Shown here: in pieces, positions 37,508 to 50,300 of the stretch
Position numbering within the stretch: position 1 is the stretch's first letter
Layout of the letters: the number at the start of each line of letters is the position of its first letter
Source of the DNA: Rhizaria sp. SCN 62-66
Taxonomy: Eukaryota > Rhizaria, unplaced
Length of the DNA stretch: 64,000 nucleotides
Assembly (NCBI GenBank): GCA_001724265.1
Contig: MEDY01000236.1
Span: 17,407 to 81,406, forward strand
Reading direction: 5' to 3'
Translations under genes and position numbers: made by a program
Notes under the pieces: generated by a model
Seen by the model: only the letters and a program-made list of their open reading frames with translations
What the model was told of the DNA's origin: nothing
Databases searched by the model: none

Positions 37508-39148
37508 TTAATACTCCTCGTCCGCGTCCGCGTCCACGTCCGCGCGGGCAGAGAGAGCGCGCGCGCGAGCCACAGTCCTGGGCGCGGCGGCTTCCGTGGT
37601 CACGGCGCCGACAGCGGAGAGCGCGGCGGCGCGGAGCACTGCGAGCACCTCGGCAGTGGGCTGGTAGTCGATGTCGGTGGTGAGCACCGCGGTGCCGGCG
37701 GCGAGCGTGAGCTGCGTGCCGACCAGCCGCAGCCCGCGCACCGTAGGCAGCGGGAGCCCCGACGCGAAGACCTGGTTGATAAAGGGCACGACGACGCCGC
37801 TGACGACGGTAGCGATCTCCTTGTCGAGCTTGTCGACCGAGAACTGCCCGATCGCCGTCTCGGCCAGCGAGAGCGATGACGTGAACTTGGCGATGTTGAG
37901 CTTCAGAAGCGGGTCCGCCGGGTCCGTGGCGTCGAACCACATGTTGGCGGCGCCCGCGAGCGCGACGTGGACCACGAAGGCCGCCTTCCAGCTGGTGCCG
38001 ACCTTAGCCTCGGTCTTGAACGACATGAGTCCGCCCATGTCGAGCCCCTTGCTGGAGATTGAGACGTTGAACTCGCGCGCAAAGCTCAGCACGATGCGCA
38101 GGTCCGCGTCGGGGAACGTCGCTTGCAGCTGCGGCACCATGGTCCAGGCCTTGGAGTTGAAGGCCACAGGCCACAGCGGCGGCGGGTTGGTCCCGTCGAA
38201 GGTGAAGGCAAATGCGCCCGACTTGTGGAGCACGTGCAGCAGCGTCTGCGGGACAAAGCTCGACAGCGAGAGCGCAAGCATGGGCCCCGCGGCCGGCAGC
38301 GACTGCGGCACGCGCGGGACGGCGCCGTCGGACTTGCCCGTCGTGGCCGGGTACATCTCGCCGTTGAAGAGCATGCTCACGGCCGTCTTGGACAGGATCG
38401 GGGCCTCGGTTAGTGACAGATCCAGCACAGCAAGCGGCCCCACGGGCACGCGCAGTAGCATCGACTGCACGATCGTGTCGGCGAAGGCGTTGACGGTGCT
38501 CACCATGGTCGTCTTGATGGCGTTCTCGAGCGTGGTCTTGATCTTGCCCTTAAAGAGGCGCACGATGAGGTTGTAGAGCCAGGAGAACATCGACTCGGCG
38601 GTCTTGACGTCGATCGAGTCAATGTCGATAGCGACGTCCTTGACGCGGAACTGCGGCGCGAGCCCCTTGGCGGTCTGCACGGCGCCGACCTCGAGCGTGG
38701 CCGCGAAGTGCGAGCAGGCCAGTGACGCCGTCGCGGAGCCGGAGCCGGAGGGCAGGTGAGGGAAAATGGCCAGGCGGTAGCTCCAGTCCATCTCAGCCGA
38801 AAAGGCCGCGTTGTCGACACCGACGGTGAGCCCCGAGGTGAGGGACACGGACACGCCCGAGGTCTTGGCCGAGGTGACATGGATGTTTGTCACGCTGTAC
38901 TCGAACCCGGTTTCGGTGCCCGAGATGCCGTCGAAGGTAAGCTTCGTCAGCGCCTCAAGCGCGGAGGGCACCACGCGGCGCGCGAACTTGTCGAGGCCGC
39001 CGACGTTGAGCGACGCGATCACACCCGGGGCGACGGGGGTGCCCATGTCGGCGGCGTCGCTGCTGCCGGCGTTGATACTGCTGCCGGTGGCGCCGGCTAA
39101 GGCACTCAGGGCAAGCAACAGCAAGCAGAGAGTCTTCTTGATGAGCAT
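37508..39148 (-). CDS. Secreted BPI/LBP-fold lipid-binding protein
   Basis: Single exon, 546 aa, TAA stop. ATG at 39148 was chosen over an upstream in-frame ATG at 39271 because it starts a classic signal peptide (MLIKKTLCLLLLALSALAG). BPI-fold proteins bind lipopolysaccharide or lipids through two boomerang-shaped barrels. Evidence: the N-terminal half runs GVIASLNVGGLDKFARRVVP, then an amphipathic strand pattern VTNIHVTSAKTSGVSVSLT with SYRLAIFPHL, matching the BPI1 layout. The second half shows LALSLSSFVPQTLLHVLHKSG, equivalent to the BPI2 start (SEYVFNT / ALHKAG region of LBP/BPI). It ends with a FINQVFASGLPLPTVRGLRLV segment much like the 'lp.v.g..l' end of family members. It may act in antibacterial defence or digestion of prey bacteria (inference). 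Confidence 0.75.
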   Translation of the reverse strand: MLIKKTLCLLLLALSALAGATGSSINAGSSDAADMGTPVAPGVIASLNVGGLDKFARRVVPSALEALTKLTFDGISGTETGFEYSVTNIHVTSAKTSGVSVSLTSGLTVGVDNAAFSAEMDWSYRLAIFPHLPSGSGSATASLACSHFAATLEVGAVQTAKGLAPQFRVKDVAIDIDSIDVKTAESMFSWLYNLIVRLFKGKIKTTLENAIKTTMVSTVNAFADTIVQSMLLRVPVGPLAVLDLSLTEAPILSKTAVSMLFNGEMYPATTGKSDGAVPRVPQSLPAAGPMLALSLSSFVPQTLLHVLHKSGAFAFTFDGTNPPPLWPVAFNSKAWTMVPQLQATFPDADLRIVLSFAREFNVSISSKGLDMGGLMSFKTEAKVGTSWKAAFVVHVALAGAANMWFDATDPADPLLKLNIAKFTSSLSLAETAIGQFSVDKLDKEIATVVSGVVVPFINQVFASGLPLPTVRGLRLVGTQLTLAAGTAVLTTDIDYQPTAEVLAVLRAAALSAVGAVTTEAAAPRTVARARALSARADVDADADEEY

Positions 39149-40072
39149 GCCTAGATGGTGTAGGAGTGGAGAGGGCAAGGGTGAACGGGACGATTGAGTC
39201 GGACGCGGTTTCGGGAGTGGAAGCAATGGAGTGGGGGGGCGTATAAGAGCGACGAGAAGGGGGAGCAACATGTGGAGGATATGTCGCTCTGAGAAAATGC
39301 AAAAACAAAAACACGTTTAAAACATATTTGAAATGAAGAATTAAAGAAAATATCACTATTAAAACGACAGGATATGCGCGAAATAGCGTTTTTGACTCTG
39401 GACCTCATGCTGCTGCTAGCCTTGCCTACGTAGTCCCACGAGAGTCCTTCCTCAACTCACCACAGAGTCGATTTGGTCCAACGCACTTAAGTGAAGATAT
39501 CTCAGGATGACAAACACTAAAAGAGCTCTACCTAATTTCATATGGCTTTAACAGCGGGATCACACAGTATCAACATGATTTTTATTCTAGCCAAAGTGTG
39601 CATATCCATGGAATCTTACGTTTCAGGACAAATTCAATACGCACGCTTTGTATCTACTGATTCAGGCAACAAACAGCTGTTTATGTTAGGTATTAAATGA
39701 TAATACATGTTCAATACAGTTTCAATCTTGAATATAAAGAGTATGTGTCAGGAGAGTGCATATACCGATTCTGAGCATTTTTCGGTCCTGCGGCACGAGG
39801 AGGCGGCTTGTTTTCTCCCGGCCAGTTCGAACCAGCGGGCTCTCTTTGCAAGCGTAATACGAGCTCACACAGCCTTCGTACAGAGTTTATGCTTGCCACT
39901 TTGATAACTTCTTGCGACGTTCTATATTATATTCCAACTGTAATCGCAGCCATTGTTGTTTTCATGCGTGAGAGCTTTGCTCCGTCATCGCCCTCGAAGG
40001 ACTTTCGTTTCCAGCTCTGACTGACTTCTCGGACCCTTATTTCTCTCGCCCACCTTTACCTTTTGCTTCAGA
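39149..40072. other. Divergent intergenic region
   Basis: 924 bases between the BPI-like gene (minus) and the MLRQ-like gene (plus). Mostly AT-rich, with a GC-richer patch at ~39785-39850. That patch contains TTCGAACC resembling a tRNA B box, but no cloverleaf could be folded by hand. No gene called. Confidence 0.4.
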
Positions 40073-41127
40073 ATGGCTTCTCTCGTTCACAAGACTCGTA
40101 GTTGGGTTTCCCTCGTCCTCTCGGACCCCGGTGTACGTCCTCTTTCCACCCTCATTTTGCTCCGTTTCCTCGTCGCAGCGACTGGCCGTCGGTCGCGTCA
40201 CCGCTTTGCCGCCGCGCGCGGACCCTCCGCCGCCGCCGTTCTCTGTCTCCAGCCACTCAGACGCGCACGTCCCCGCGTGCACGCGTCTCTCACTTGTCCC
40301 CAACACCCAGTGATACTGTGCAATTTGGCATCGCTGCGGTTTGAGGCCCTGGAGCAGCCCAGCCCCTCCCGCGGTCGCGTCGGCTTCTCGGAGAATCGGT
40401 GTCATCCGACTCGTCATCGCGCGCGCTCTGCTCTGTCGCGCACATTCCCGCATCGGTATTATTGCGATATGCAAGTATATATGCGTAAAGTGATTACAAT
40501 GACACTGTATTCATGCTGCATTTCATCATTTTCAATCTATTTGACTCACATTTTACGCTTCTTTGCGACTTTGCCGTTGCTCGTTGCCCCGGTCACTTGA
40601 CAGAACTACCCCCTCCTTGCCGCCAACCTCGCTGGCTGCGGTGTCCTTGCCTTCTTCGGCGGCCGCAAGGTACGTACACTCTCTAAATCGCAACAGCTAC
40701 CGTCATTTGCGCTTTTTGCGGCGTTGCTCAGCATCTTCAGAGATCCAACTCAAACTCATCCAACAATGTCCGCCTCATCCTCTTTTGCTTTCCCTCTTAG
40801 CTCCTGCACCACCCCGACGTCCGCCCCTCCATCTCCGAGCGCTCTATCGCCGACACGACCCCCGCGACGCTCGAGAACGGCCACACGTTCCGCGCCGGCA
40901 CCGCGCTCTTCTCCGCGCCCCTGAGCTGGATGGCCGACAAGTACCACGCCATTACCTTCCTCGGCGGCCGCCCCCGCGACAACAACTTCTGGACCGTCGC
41001 CGGCTACTCCGAGCGCGTTCCTGCCCCTCTGGAGCACACCAACTACTTCGAGGACGGCCTCTTCAAGGCCACCCCCCCGTCGCCCGCCCCTACCGGCGTC
41101 TTCCACGCTGCCGATGACAAGGAGTAA
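40073..41127 (+). CDS. Small MLRQ/B12D-like (NDUFA4-family) mitochondrial membrane protein
   Basis: Three exons: 40073-40132, 40604-40669, 40801-41127; 150 aa, TAA stop, both introns GTACGT and phase 0. A single membrane helix (YPLLAANLAGCGVLAFFGG) is followed by RKLLHHPDVRPSISERS. This resembles the plant B12D / NDUFA4 layout, in which a YPL-type helix is followed by NPEVRVTKENR or an equivalent. Family members are small subunits of respiratory complex I/IV. The ~80-residue C-terminal part (APLSWMADKYHAITFLGG, NNFWTVAGYSERVPAPLEH) is longer than in those proteins and unfamiliar. The first intron is 471 bases, the longest inferred in the window. A GTAAGT overlaps the stop, so a longer alternative C-terminus is possible. 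Confidence 0.6.
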
Positions 41128-41815
41128 GTAAGTCAGCCCAGCCCAGCCCAGCTCAGCTAAGCTAAACGAAGCCCTGCTTCTTTTACTCGACTTCTGACCA
41201 TGTCTCTGTTTGTTCGTCCGTTTGTTTGGACGGGCTGACGGAGCACCATGGTGTTGACTCAGTTAAGTAACAAACAACCCCGTGATCCGTGATCCGGCAA
41301 AGTTAGCACTTGTGCTTCTCTGCTGATGCGGTGTGACGTCTCGCGATGAAAGGCGGCGTATTGTTTTGTGATCTAGAGAGCTGTGCATTGTTGACTCGCG
41401 CTCTCTCTCGAACTCGCTTCGACTGTTTTATTGATTTTATTTTCCGTCCCCCCTATCATCGCTTGGTCTCCTCGCTCGCAGTGTGTGTACCAAGACACGC
41501 CTGCCCGTTTGAGTCTCGAGACTCAAGCCATTCATAATACAAACCCTAAGTTATAAAATAGTATCCTATAAGAACACAGATAACATAGATCTAAGTACTT
41601 TGTTTTATTAATCCGCATATAATAAGCTTAAGCAGAAGCATATGGCCATCTGACCCTCAATAAGACTGGAAGCACGAACAGACTCCAGTCAATTGCACTC
41701 TCTTACACACTAGCAACTTCAAGGATCACTACATACAGCTGACTCGCAGCCTGTCTCACCGGACGTCACCGTACGGGGCTCAGACGGGCGCTCAGACTGG
41801 GCGCAGACGGGGTGC
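41128..41815. other. Convergent intergenic region
   Basis: 688 bases between the 3' ends of the MLRQ-like gene (plus) and RAE1 (minus). Just after the TAA there is a short CAGCC/CAGCT repeat (~41132-41165). The remainder is ordinary AT-rich spacer. No gene seen. Confidence 0.4.
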
Positions 41816-43178
41816 TCAGGCGGGCGTGGTGGCAACGTCGGCGGCACGGATGGACTTGACGAAGATCTTGTGCGGCTGCTGGCGGCCGGGCCCGTTGGCG
41901 CCCAGCGACCAGTCGTAAGAGCACGCGTAGGCGTACATGCTCCCGTCGGGGCTGAAGACGCCCGTCGAGATCGGGCCCTGCTTCGGCTGCGGAGAGGATA
42001 AGGGGAAACAACGACAAAGAGACAAAGAAAGGAGTGAGCGTGAGCGTAAGTGTGTGTGATGCAGAGTCGAGGTGAGGATAACCGATGTTTTGGCATTGCA
42101 GAGTGAGATAAATATGATCGCCATATCTTAAACAGATGCATTGCATTGAACAGAGACAAACCAAGCCAGCAGAGTAAATGCGGAAACTCTTGCCAAGCGT
42201 GTGCGGGGAGGGGGCGACGTACGTTGTGCGTGTTGATCGAGACTTTGCCGATGTGGTTCCACATCGTGATCTCCTCGTTGCCCGTCGTAGCGAGCGCGCC
42301 CGTCGAGGGGTGGAACGACAGCGACGTGACGGGAAAGATGTTGCTGATGTTGCCCGTCGCAGACCGGTGGCAGCGGAAGGGGAACGACTTGTCGGCCAGC
42401 GCGCCGAAGTACTTGATGTGCGCGCGGCCCTCAATGGAGCCCGTGGCGTAGCCCATGTCGTTCGGCATCGCGCCCACCACGCGGGTCTGCACAGAACAAC
42501 AGTAGAGAGAGATGAGAGAGATAAGAGAGGTGAGTTAGATCGGAGCGAAAGCAAAGCAGAAGCATATGGACCAAGATATAGCGGTAACAAGTCGATAATA
42601 AAAACGTGGTGACAAACCTGGAACTCGTGGGGCGTCTCGGCCGTCTCGAAGAACGCGGTCGGGTTGCGCACGTCGACGCAGCCGACGAGGCGGTTCTCCA
42701 TACCGATGACGAGCAGGTTGCCCGCGGCGTCCATCGAGTAAACCTTGCCGGGCAGCGCGAGCTCGGCCACGGGGGCCTTGGTCTGCGAGCGCGGGTCCCA
42801 ATACCGCACCGCCTTGTCCCAGCCGCCAGTGACGACGGCGCCGAGAGAGGGCAGCAGTCGGCAGTCCTTGATGGCGGCCGCGTGCTGGCCCACAACTATC
42901 GACTGGTTGGCGTTCGGGTCGAAGGCGCGCAGCACGTTGTCGCAGCCGGCGGAGAAGATGAGTCCGTTGGCCGAGTCGCACTGGACCGAGAGGACGGGCG
43001 CCTCGTGTTCGTACGCAGTCGCGGGGGCGATGCCCTGCGCAGTCAGCGTCCAGACGGAGACCTTCTTGCTCCAGGAGCCGGAGGCGAGGACGGGCGTGTT
43101 GGCGTACGTGCCGAACGACAGGGAGGAGACGGTGTCCTGCGGAACCTGGGGCACGGGGCGGTCAGCGACTGTAGCCAT
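41816..43178 (-). CDS. RAE1: mRNA export factor RAE1/Gle2 (WD40)
   Basis: Three exons: 43178-42618, 42486-42223, 41986-41816; 331 aa, TGA stop. Intron 1 starts GTTTGT (atypical here), intron 2 GTACGT. RAE1 is a seven-bladed WD40 protein that binds NUP98 at nuclear pores and acts in mRNA export and spindle assembly. Signature stretches follow the human order: DTVSSLSFG, ASGSWSKKVSVW, VTGGWDKAVRYWDPRS, GYATGSIEGRAHIKYF (human GFALGSIEGRVAIHYI), FPFRCHRS (FTFKCHRS) and SFHPSTGALATTGNEEITMWN. Near the end come FAYASSYDWSKG-like YAYACSYDWSLG and PHKIFVKSI. GSIEGR, the CHRS motif and SYDWS distinguish it from its relative BUB3. Confidence 0.9.
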
Positions 43179-43606
43179 GTTGGATCTGAAACTGGGTCTG
43201 TTTGGGAGCGACAAGAGACGGGGCGAGGAGGGTGGTGAGCGAGATGCGAGACGTTTGGATCGCGTCGCCGGGGATGCGAAGCAGAGGAGCACAGACATTC
43301 GCATATGAAAAGATTTTAACGTACCAAATAAATTACCTCCTCTGGAAACTCTAAAGTTGAACGAGATTAAAAAAAGACGAGTGTGCTTTCCGCTTTTTCT
43401 CTTCGAAAAAATGCCGTCCACCCGCGCACCAGCTGAGGCTAGAAGCGCCACCACAGCTCTCATCTGGTGACAATCAGTGTCCATAGCCGTTGGGTGACGC
43501 AGTGCAATATAGGATGTACCGAAGTGAACAAGAGACTAGTGTATTAATGAAGTTGTTCTTCAAGTTATATAGATCCTATTTAACATTTTGCCGTCGATTC
43601 AAGCTC
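43179..43606. other. Intergenic spacer
   Basis: 428 bases between RAE1 start and the TAA of the PH-domain giant, both on the minus strand. AT-rich; presumed RAE1 promoter. Nothing else seen. Confidence 0.4.
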
Positions 43607-46600
43607 TTAGGTGAACGCCGAGTCGTTCAACCAGTCTGACGAAGTGCCCGTCCTAATCGCACCAGGACCAGCACCAGCGCCCGCACCCGCACCGCCGGCG
43701 AGCCCACCCAACCCCAGGGCTTCAAGGCTGCGCATAAACGGGTCGTCCGAGGCCCGTCCAGCAATGCCGAGGCCGCTCGCCTGCGGCCGCCCGTATCCTC
43801 CTGGCTGCTGCAGCGGCTGCTGCTGAGGGTATTGCTGTTGGTAGCCGGCAGCCGCACCCGTGTTGCTGTTGAAGCCTCTGCCGGTGCCGGCGCCGACGCC
43901 ACTACCACTAAAGCTCAGCCCAAGCGCGGCGGCCAGCTCGTCGGCCACGTCTCCGCCCGCCGCGATGCCCGTCCGAGTACTGGGGTTAGGGTAAGCGCTT
44001 GAGCTGCCGGCGCGGTACGGCGACGCTGAGGGCACGGGCGCCGTCGCGATCGCACTCGGCGCAGCGTATCCCGTCACTGGCGTGGGGTTGAAGTTGTTGT
44101 AGTTCCCCGCGCCCGCGGTCGATAGCTGCGAGTCGTTGAGCGCGTCCAGGCTGCCGAACCCGCCGTAGCCCGCCGCGGCTGCAGCAGCGGGCGCGGGCGC
44201 GGGCACAGCGCTGGCGGCCGGCGGCAGGGTCGCAGCGGGCGCCGTGGACGCGAAGGCCGAGTCCGAGTCCAGAAACGCCGGCTGGCGCTGCGGCCTCTCG
44301 GCAGCCACTGCGGCGGCCTCGTCCTCGGCCCACCGCGCGGGCCCGTAGCTGCCGCTCGTGGCCGCGAAGCCGAACGCGGGGTGGCCCGCCGCGGCGCCGG
44401 GGCCGAAGCTCGCGGCAAACGTGCTGTGCTGCTGCTGCTGCTGCTGCTACTGCGGTTGGCCGTAGGCAGTGGCGGCGGCGGGGCGCGCGGGGGAGGCGGC
44501 GTGGGGTGTGCCGAGAGCGCGGGCGAGCTCGGCGCCGATGTCATCGTCGTCATCGTTCTTGTTGTTGCGCTTGCCGAAGCCGTGGCCGTGACTAGCGTGG
44601 ACGTTGTTGAAGTCGCCGCTGTGGCTCGGCGTCGGCGGCTGGTACTGGAACTGCGTTTGTGACTGCTGCTGAGAGAGCTGGCCAGAGAGATGAGCGTTGG
44701 CCTCGGCCGCAGCGTAGGCAGCGGCACGCCGCTCCATGGCGCCCGCCAGCCCGCCCGCCTTGGCGCTTGCACCGGCGGCGGGAGCGGGCTGGGCGGCGGC
44801 AGGGGTGAACTGGCCGTAACCAATCTGGTGCTGCTGCTGCTGCGGCTGCTGCTGTTGAGGCCTCTGCTGCTGTTGCTGCTTGTTGGCAACGGGAGCGGCG
44901 TCAAAGCTGTTAAATATGTCAGACGCGTCATTGTCCTCATCGCCAGCAACAAGAGGTGCAAGCATATGCTGCTGCTGCTGCAGCTGCGGTTGCTTGTGCG
45001 TGTTGGCAGCTGCAGGGCGCTCGTCCCAGTCGTCGAAGGGATCTGCCGTCTCCTCAGTCAAGTGACCGTGGGCAGGGTGATCGTGAGGCAGGCCGAACTG
45101 GTTGTTGTTGCTGTTGTTGCGCGCGTAGCCCGAGACCGTGGCTGTCGACGGCACGGGGCCCGGCGGCAGCAGTGGGGCGCCCACCAGGCCCAGACTGTCG
45201 TCATCACCATCAACGCCCTCGAACTCAGCCTTACCCTCGCGCTCGCGCTCGCGTCCGGGGTAGTTGTAATGATCGCTGTCGAAGTCATCGTCGTCGCGAC
45301 CGTGCGCACCGGTCACAGCCGGAGCCGCAGCAGCAGCAGTGGCAATGTTGGCGTTGGCGTTGGCCTTGGGGTCGTCGACGAGCACGGGCCCGTCCTGCAC
45401 CTCAGCGTCGTTGTCGCCGTAGTCGACGTCGCTCTCGCCCGCGCCGCGCGCGCCCCCCTCCTCCTCGTCGTCGTCAAGCCCGAAGGCGAAGTCGCCCGCG
45501 GCCGCGCCCGGCGGCGGCGGCACGTGCTACGCGACGTCGACGCCGGCGCCCGTCGCGCCCAGCGCAGCCGCCGGGGCCGGCGTCGGGGCCAGGGCCGTGG
45601 GCGGGAGCTCGGACGCAGGCGCAGACACAGGTTCGGGCTGTGCAGCAACAGGCGCAGGCCCAGGCTCAGGCACGGCAGTCGGCGCGGGCTCTTGCTGCTT
45701 CTCAGCACCGGCTGTGGCCGCATCCGCGTTGGGATACGCCGCGGGCACCCTTTCCTTGTTCACGTCACACAGATACTCCTGCTCCTCATCGTAGTCGTCG
45801 TCGTTCTCGACGCCTTCGGCCACGGTCGCGGAGACCTGCGCGCTAGGCGGCAGCGGCGGCGGCGGCAGCATCGCGCCCGCCGCGCGGTCGAAGATGGACA
45901 TCGTGCGCGTCTTTTGCTTTGGCACAAACGCCATCGCAGGCGCCGCAGCCGCACCAGCGCCAGCGCTGTAGCCATGGCCGTGTCCGTGTCCGTGAGCGTG
46001 GCCGGCGACAGTGACGGCCGGAGCGGGCGCGGGGGGAACGGAGAGGCCGCCGCCCGAGGCCGGAAGCGTGAGCGCAGACTTGGGCGGCAGCGGCGGCGGC
46101 ACGCGTGGCGGCGACACTGCACTGGCAGGCTCGCCAGCACCAGCGCCAGCAGCTGTCACAGCAGCGGGCAGGCCCGTCGCCGCCGGGGAGCTGACCGACA
46201 GGCGCGCGTGCAGCGGCGGCGGCGGCAGCGCGGCGTGCCGCGTGGGCAGCGGCACGTCCGCGCTGGGGCTTGGGGGCGCGGCTCCCAGTGAGCGGGCGCA
46301 TTGCCCCAACCCCAGCTCCAGCCCCTGTCCCTGTCCCTGTGCGAGCAGCGACGGCACGCCCTCGTCGTCTTCGCCCTCGGCGCCCGCGGGGCCGAACACG
46401 AGCTGGCCCGGCGCGGGCTGGGCGGGCGCGGCCGGCGCGGCGCCGCGGGCGGGCTTGACGGGCGCGGCGCGGGAGGAGGCCGCCGACGGGTGCAGCGGGG
46501 AAGAGCGCGAAAAGGCACGCTTGCCGGCGCGGTTGGGCGAGGTGCGGGCGCGCGCGTAGTAAATGCGACCGGTGCCGGCGATGAAGAACTTGCCCGTGCT

Positions 46601-47280
46601 AGAGGCTGCGGCAGGCGCACCGTCGCTGTGCTGCTGCTGCTGCTGCGCGAGAGAGAGCGCGGGCGGGGACGCGAGCGCGGCGACCCGCATCGCGACCGCC
46701 GGGTCGGTGGCGGCAGCGCCGGGCAGCGACGACGCCGACGATGACGCCGACGAAGACGCGGCGAGCGCGGCCTCGCGGATGCGGGCGCGCGTCAGCGGAC
46801 TGGACAGCGCGGCGCGCGGCGAGCAGAGCTCCGGCCCCGCGGCGTCGGTGCCCGGCCTCGCGGCCGTCAGCAGCGGCGACCGCAGCGAGCTGCCGCCGGT
46901 CGCCGGAGAGCGCGCGTTGGCGACCGGGCTGACGCAGTTCAGCGGGGCGGGCCGCCGCGCGTCGGCCTCGGCCCCCGGCGCCTCCGGGGACGTCACAACA
47001 ACCGTGGGCAGCGCCGGCGCGGACGCGGAGCCGGGCACCGCGGCGGCGCTGCTGTCCGCATTGCTCTCGCCGCTCGCGGCCTTAGTGTCCGCGGCGGGTG
47101 TGAGGTCGAAGGAGGACAGAACGGAGTCAAGCATGGCCGCGCTGACCGGCGCCAGCATCGCGCACACCGGCGCCGGGCCCTCCGGCACGCGCGGCCGCGG
47201 GCCGGACTGAGGGCTCGCGTGCGGTTGCGGCGAGGCAGCGGCGGCCGCAGCAACAGCTTCTTGATCAGGACGAGCTTGAG

Positions 47281-47312
<32 letters not shown>

Positions 47313-50300
47313 TGTTGCTGCTGCTGCTGCTGCTGCTGTTGACGCTCAACAAGAGAAGCAGCGGCGGGGAGCGCAGTGACGCTGCGCGCCGCGTTCCAGC
47401 GCGCGAGCTCGGCCACCAGGTCGGACGTGGCCCGCGCCGCCTCGGCCGCGGCCGCCTCGCCCGCTCTCGGTTCCGTCGGCCGCCGCACCGGCACTGGCGG
47501 CACCAGGGCCGCGCCGGGAGTCGCGGCAGCGTCGTACTGCTGCTGATGCTGCTGCACCTGCTGATCCTGTGTGAGCGGGGGCGGAACTCTGTAGGGTGAC
47601 GCGGCCGGGGGACCCGACTGGGAATACAGCGCCGCCGCCGCCGCGGCCATGACGGCGGCGTCCTGCGGCAGCACGTAGCCCGTTGCGGCCGGCTGCCCCG
47701 CGCGCGGACCCACCGAAGAGGGCATCAGCGGCGAGTTCCGCAGCAGCGCCACTCTGCCCTCGCCGCCGCGCGTCACTGCGGGCGCGGTGCCCGGAACGGT
47801 GCTCGCAGGGCAATGTGTGGCGGCGACCGAGGCGGGCAGCGGCGCCGTGACAAACGTGTCGCCCACCCACACGCCCACGGGCTTCGCGGCGCTCTGCGGC
47901 TGCGGCAGCTGCACACTCGCTGCTGCCTGCGCCGTCTGAGGCGCCGTTGCGGCGCTGCTGCGGGGCGGGACGGGCGGCGCGGCGGCGGGGCGCGGCGCGT
48001 TGCGACGCAGCTCCTCCAACCGCGCCTCAATCTCGTCGATGCGCGCGCGGTCGGCGTCGCGCAGCGCGGGCGCAGACGGCGTGCCCAGCGCGCCCGCGAA
48101 CGACTGCTGCCGCAGCGCCGGCGACGCCAGCGCGGCCGACAGCACGGCGGCCGCAGCGGCGGCGGACGCGGCCGCGAGCGCGGGGTCCGCGTGCTGCAGC
48201 TCCTGCTGGTATTGTTGCGAGGGCGGCGCAGCGCCGCGCGCGTACGGCGCGGCGGTCATCGCGTTTACGCTGCCGTTAAGGTCGTGCGCGTTCGCCCCGT
48301 TCACCGCGTTGTTGGCGTTGTTGCTGCTGCTCGGGAGCAAAGGGTCCTCGAAAACGAGACGAAACGCAGGCTCGGGGTCCGCGCCGGGCGCCTGCTGCGC
48401 GCGTTGCGGCTTCAGCGGCGTCGGCGCGCGGCCCAGCGCGGGCGGCAAGAACGCGGTCCCCGTCGCCACGTCGTGCGCCAGCGCGGCCGCCGCGGCGGGT
48501 ACCGGCACCGGCGGGGCGACGACCATAGCGGGCGCGGCAGCGGCAGCAGCAGCGGCGGCGGCAGCGGCGGCTGGAGGGGCCTGGGTCGAGAGCGAGGAGC
48601 CGCGGGGGCGCGTTGGCACCGCCGGCGGCGCCGCACCGGCAGCGGCAACGCCCCCCGGCGCGCTGGCCGCGGGAGCGAGGGCAGGCGGTGGCATGACAAC
48701 CTCCGTGGGCGTTTGGAACGTCGCGAAGTTAGGGCTGCCGCCCTGGCTCAGCGCGGCCGCGGGCGCTAAGGGGGCAGCGCCAGGCGCCGCGCCGGGTGCA
48801 GGCGCTTGTTTGCCCTGGCGCTCATCGGCGAGCTTGTCCTGATGTGCGCGCTGCTGCTGCAGCAGAACCTCGCGCTGCTGCGCGCTGTAGGCCACCTCCA
48901 CGGGTGCGGCGCCGGAGAAGGAGTACGCGTAACCGATGTTGCTGCGCTGCGCAGTGGCCACACCGCCCGGGACGTTGCTGCCGCCGCTGCCACTGCCATT
49001 GCCGAGACTGGCGCCCCCCGCGCCTGAGGCAGAGGCGGAGGGTAGCGCGCCCGAGGTGAGAGAGCGCGAGTCGACCCCGAAGGCCACCTCGCGCGCCTCG
49101 CCCCACTGCGCCGCCGCGCTTTGCACCAAGCCCGCGCCGCCGGGTCCGCTGCCGCTGCCGCTGCCGCTGCCGCCGTTGCTATCCGGGGCGCCGGCGGGGG
49201 ACAGGAGGCGCGCGTCGACCGCGGTCCCAGTCTGGAACCACGACGGCTGCGCTCCGGCCCCCGCGCGCGCGTCGGGGGCGCCGAACCCGCCAGTAGGCTG
49301 CCCCGGCTGCTGGTGCTGCGGCAGCGCCGCCGAAGGGTCCGAGCGGCCCGCCCACGCAGCGCTGGCCGCGGCAGCGTTGGCGGCGGCGCTGGGCGGAAGG
49401 CGCGGGTCCGCGGTCTGGCTGTGCACGAGCCCGCTGCCGCCCCAGGAGCCTGTCGCCGACGCCGAGGCCGCCGAGGCCAGGTCGGCCGGGTGCGGGCGCG
49501 CGGTCTCCCGCTCCAGCGGCTGCCCCGCGCCCACGCCCTCCTGGAACACCGCGCGCCCCTTGCCGTCCACTGTCGCCGCGGCGGGCGCAGCTGGCGCGCT
49601 GGGCGCGGGGCGGGAAGCGGGCCCCAGCGCGGCGGGCGAGGGCACTGCACCGGCGTAGCCGGCGTTGTAGCTGCTCAGCGGCGGTACGCCCACGCCCTCA
49701 GCGGCGAGTCCGCTCGCGGTGGTGGCCAGGTGGCCCGAGTGCGGCTGCAGGTACCCGTGGCCCGGCGCCGAGCCCTGCGCAAAGCCTGCCCGCGCAGACG
49801 GCCAGGGGTCTGCCGCCGCGCCAGTCACCGCGGCGGGCGCGGCTGGGCCGCTGGTGCCGCGCGCGGGGAGCTGCGGACCCAGCGCGGTTGCGGTCGCATG
49901 CGCGGCTGGGGGGGCACCGAGATTGGCAGTGGGGTCGGCAGCTGCCGAGACGGGGGCAGAATGGCCAGTGCCTGCCGAGTTGGGCCGGTGCTGCGGCCAC
50001 GCGCTGCCACCGGGGCCCGACACGGGCGCGGCCTCGGCGGTGGGGCCGTCGTCCGCAGCGTCCAAGGCCCACGCGCTCGCCCCGCGCGGCCGTGTCGCTG
50101 CGGCCGAATTAGCAGAGGAGCGGGGGGGCAGGCCGGGTTGGCCAGTGCGCAGAGCGCTGGCGAGGTCAGACTGCGACTGCGGGAACATCTGCTGCTGCTG
50201 CTGGTAGTTGTTATAGAGCACGCTCGCGTTTGAGTGGCTCTGTCCCCGCGTGTGCCCGCTGCCGTACCCGGCGGGACCCTGGGCCTGCGCCTGTGCCTGT

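Noticed and set aside
39785-39850. Possible tRNA because of a TTCGAACC (B-box-like) sequence
   Set aside because: No acceptor, anticodon or T stem could be paired by hand on either strand; probably chance.
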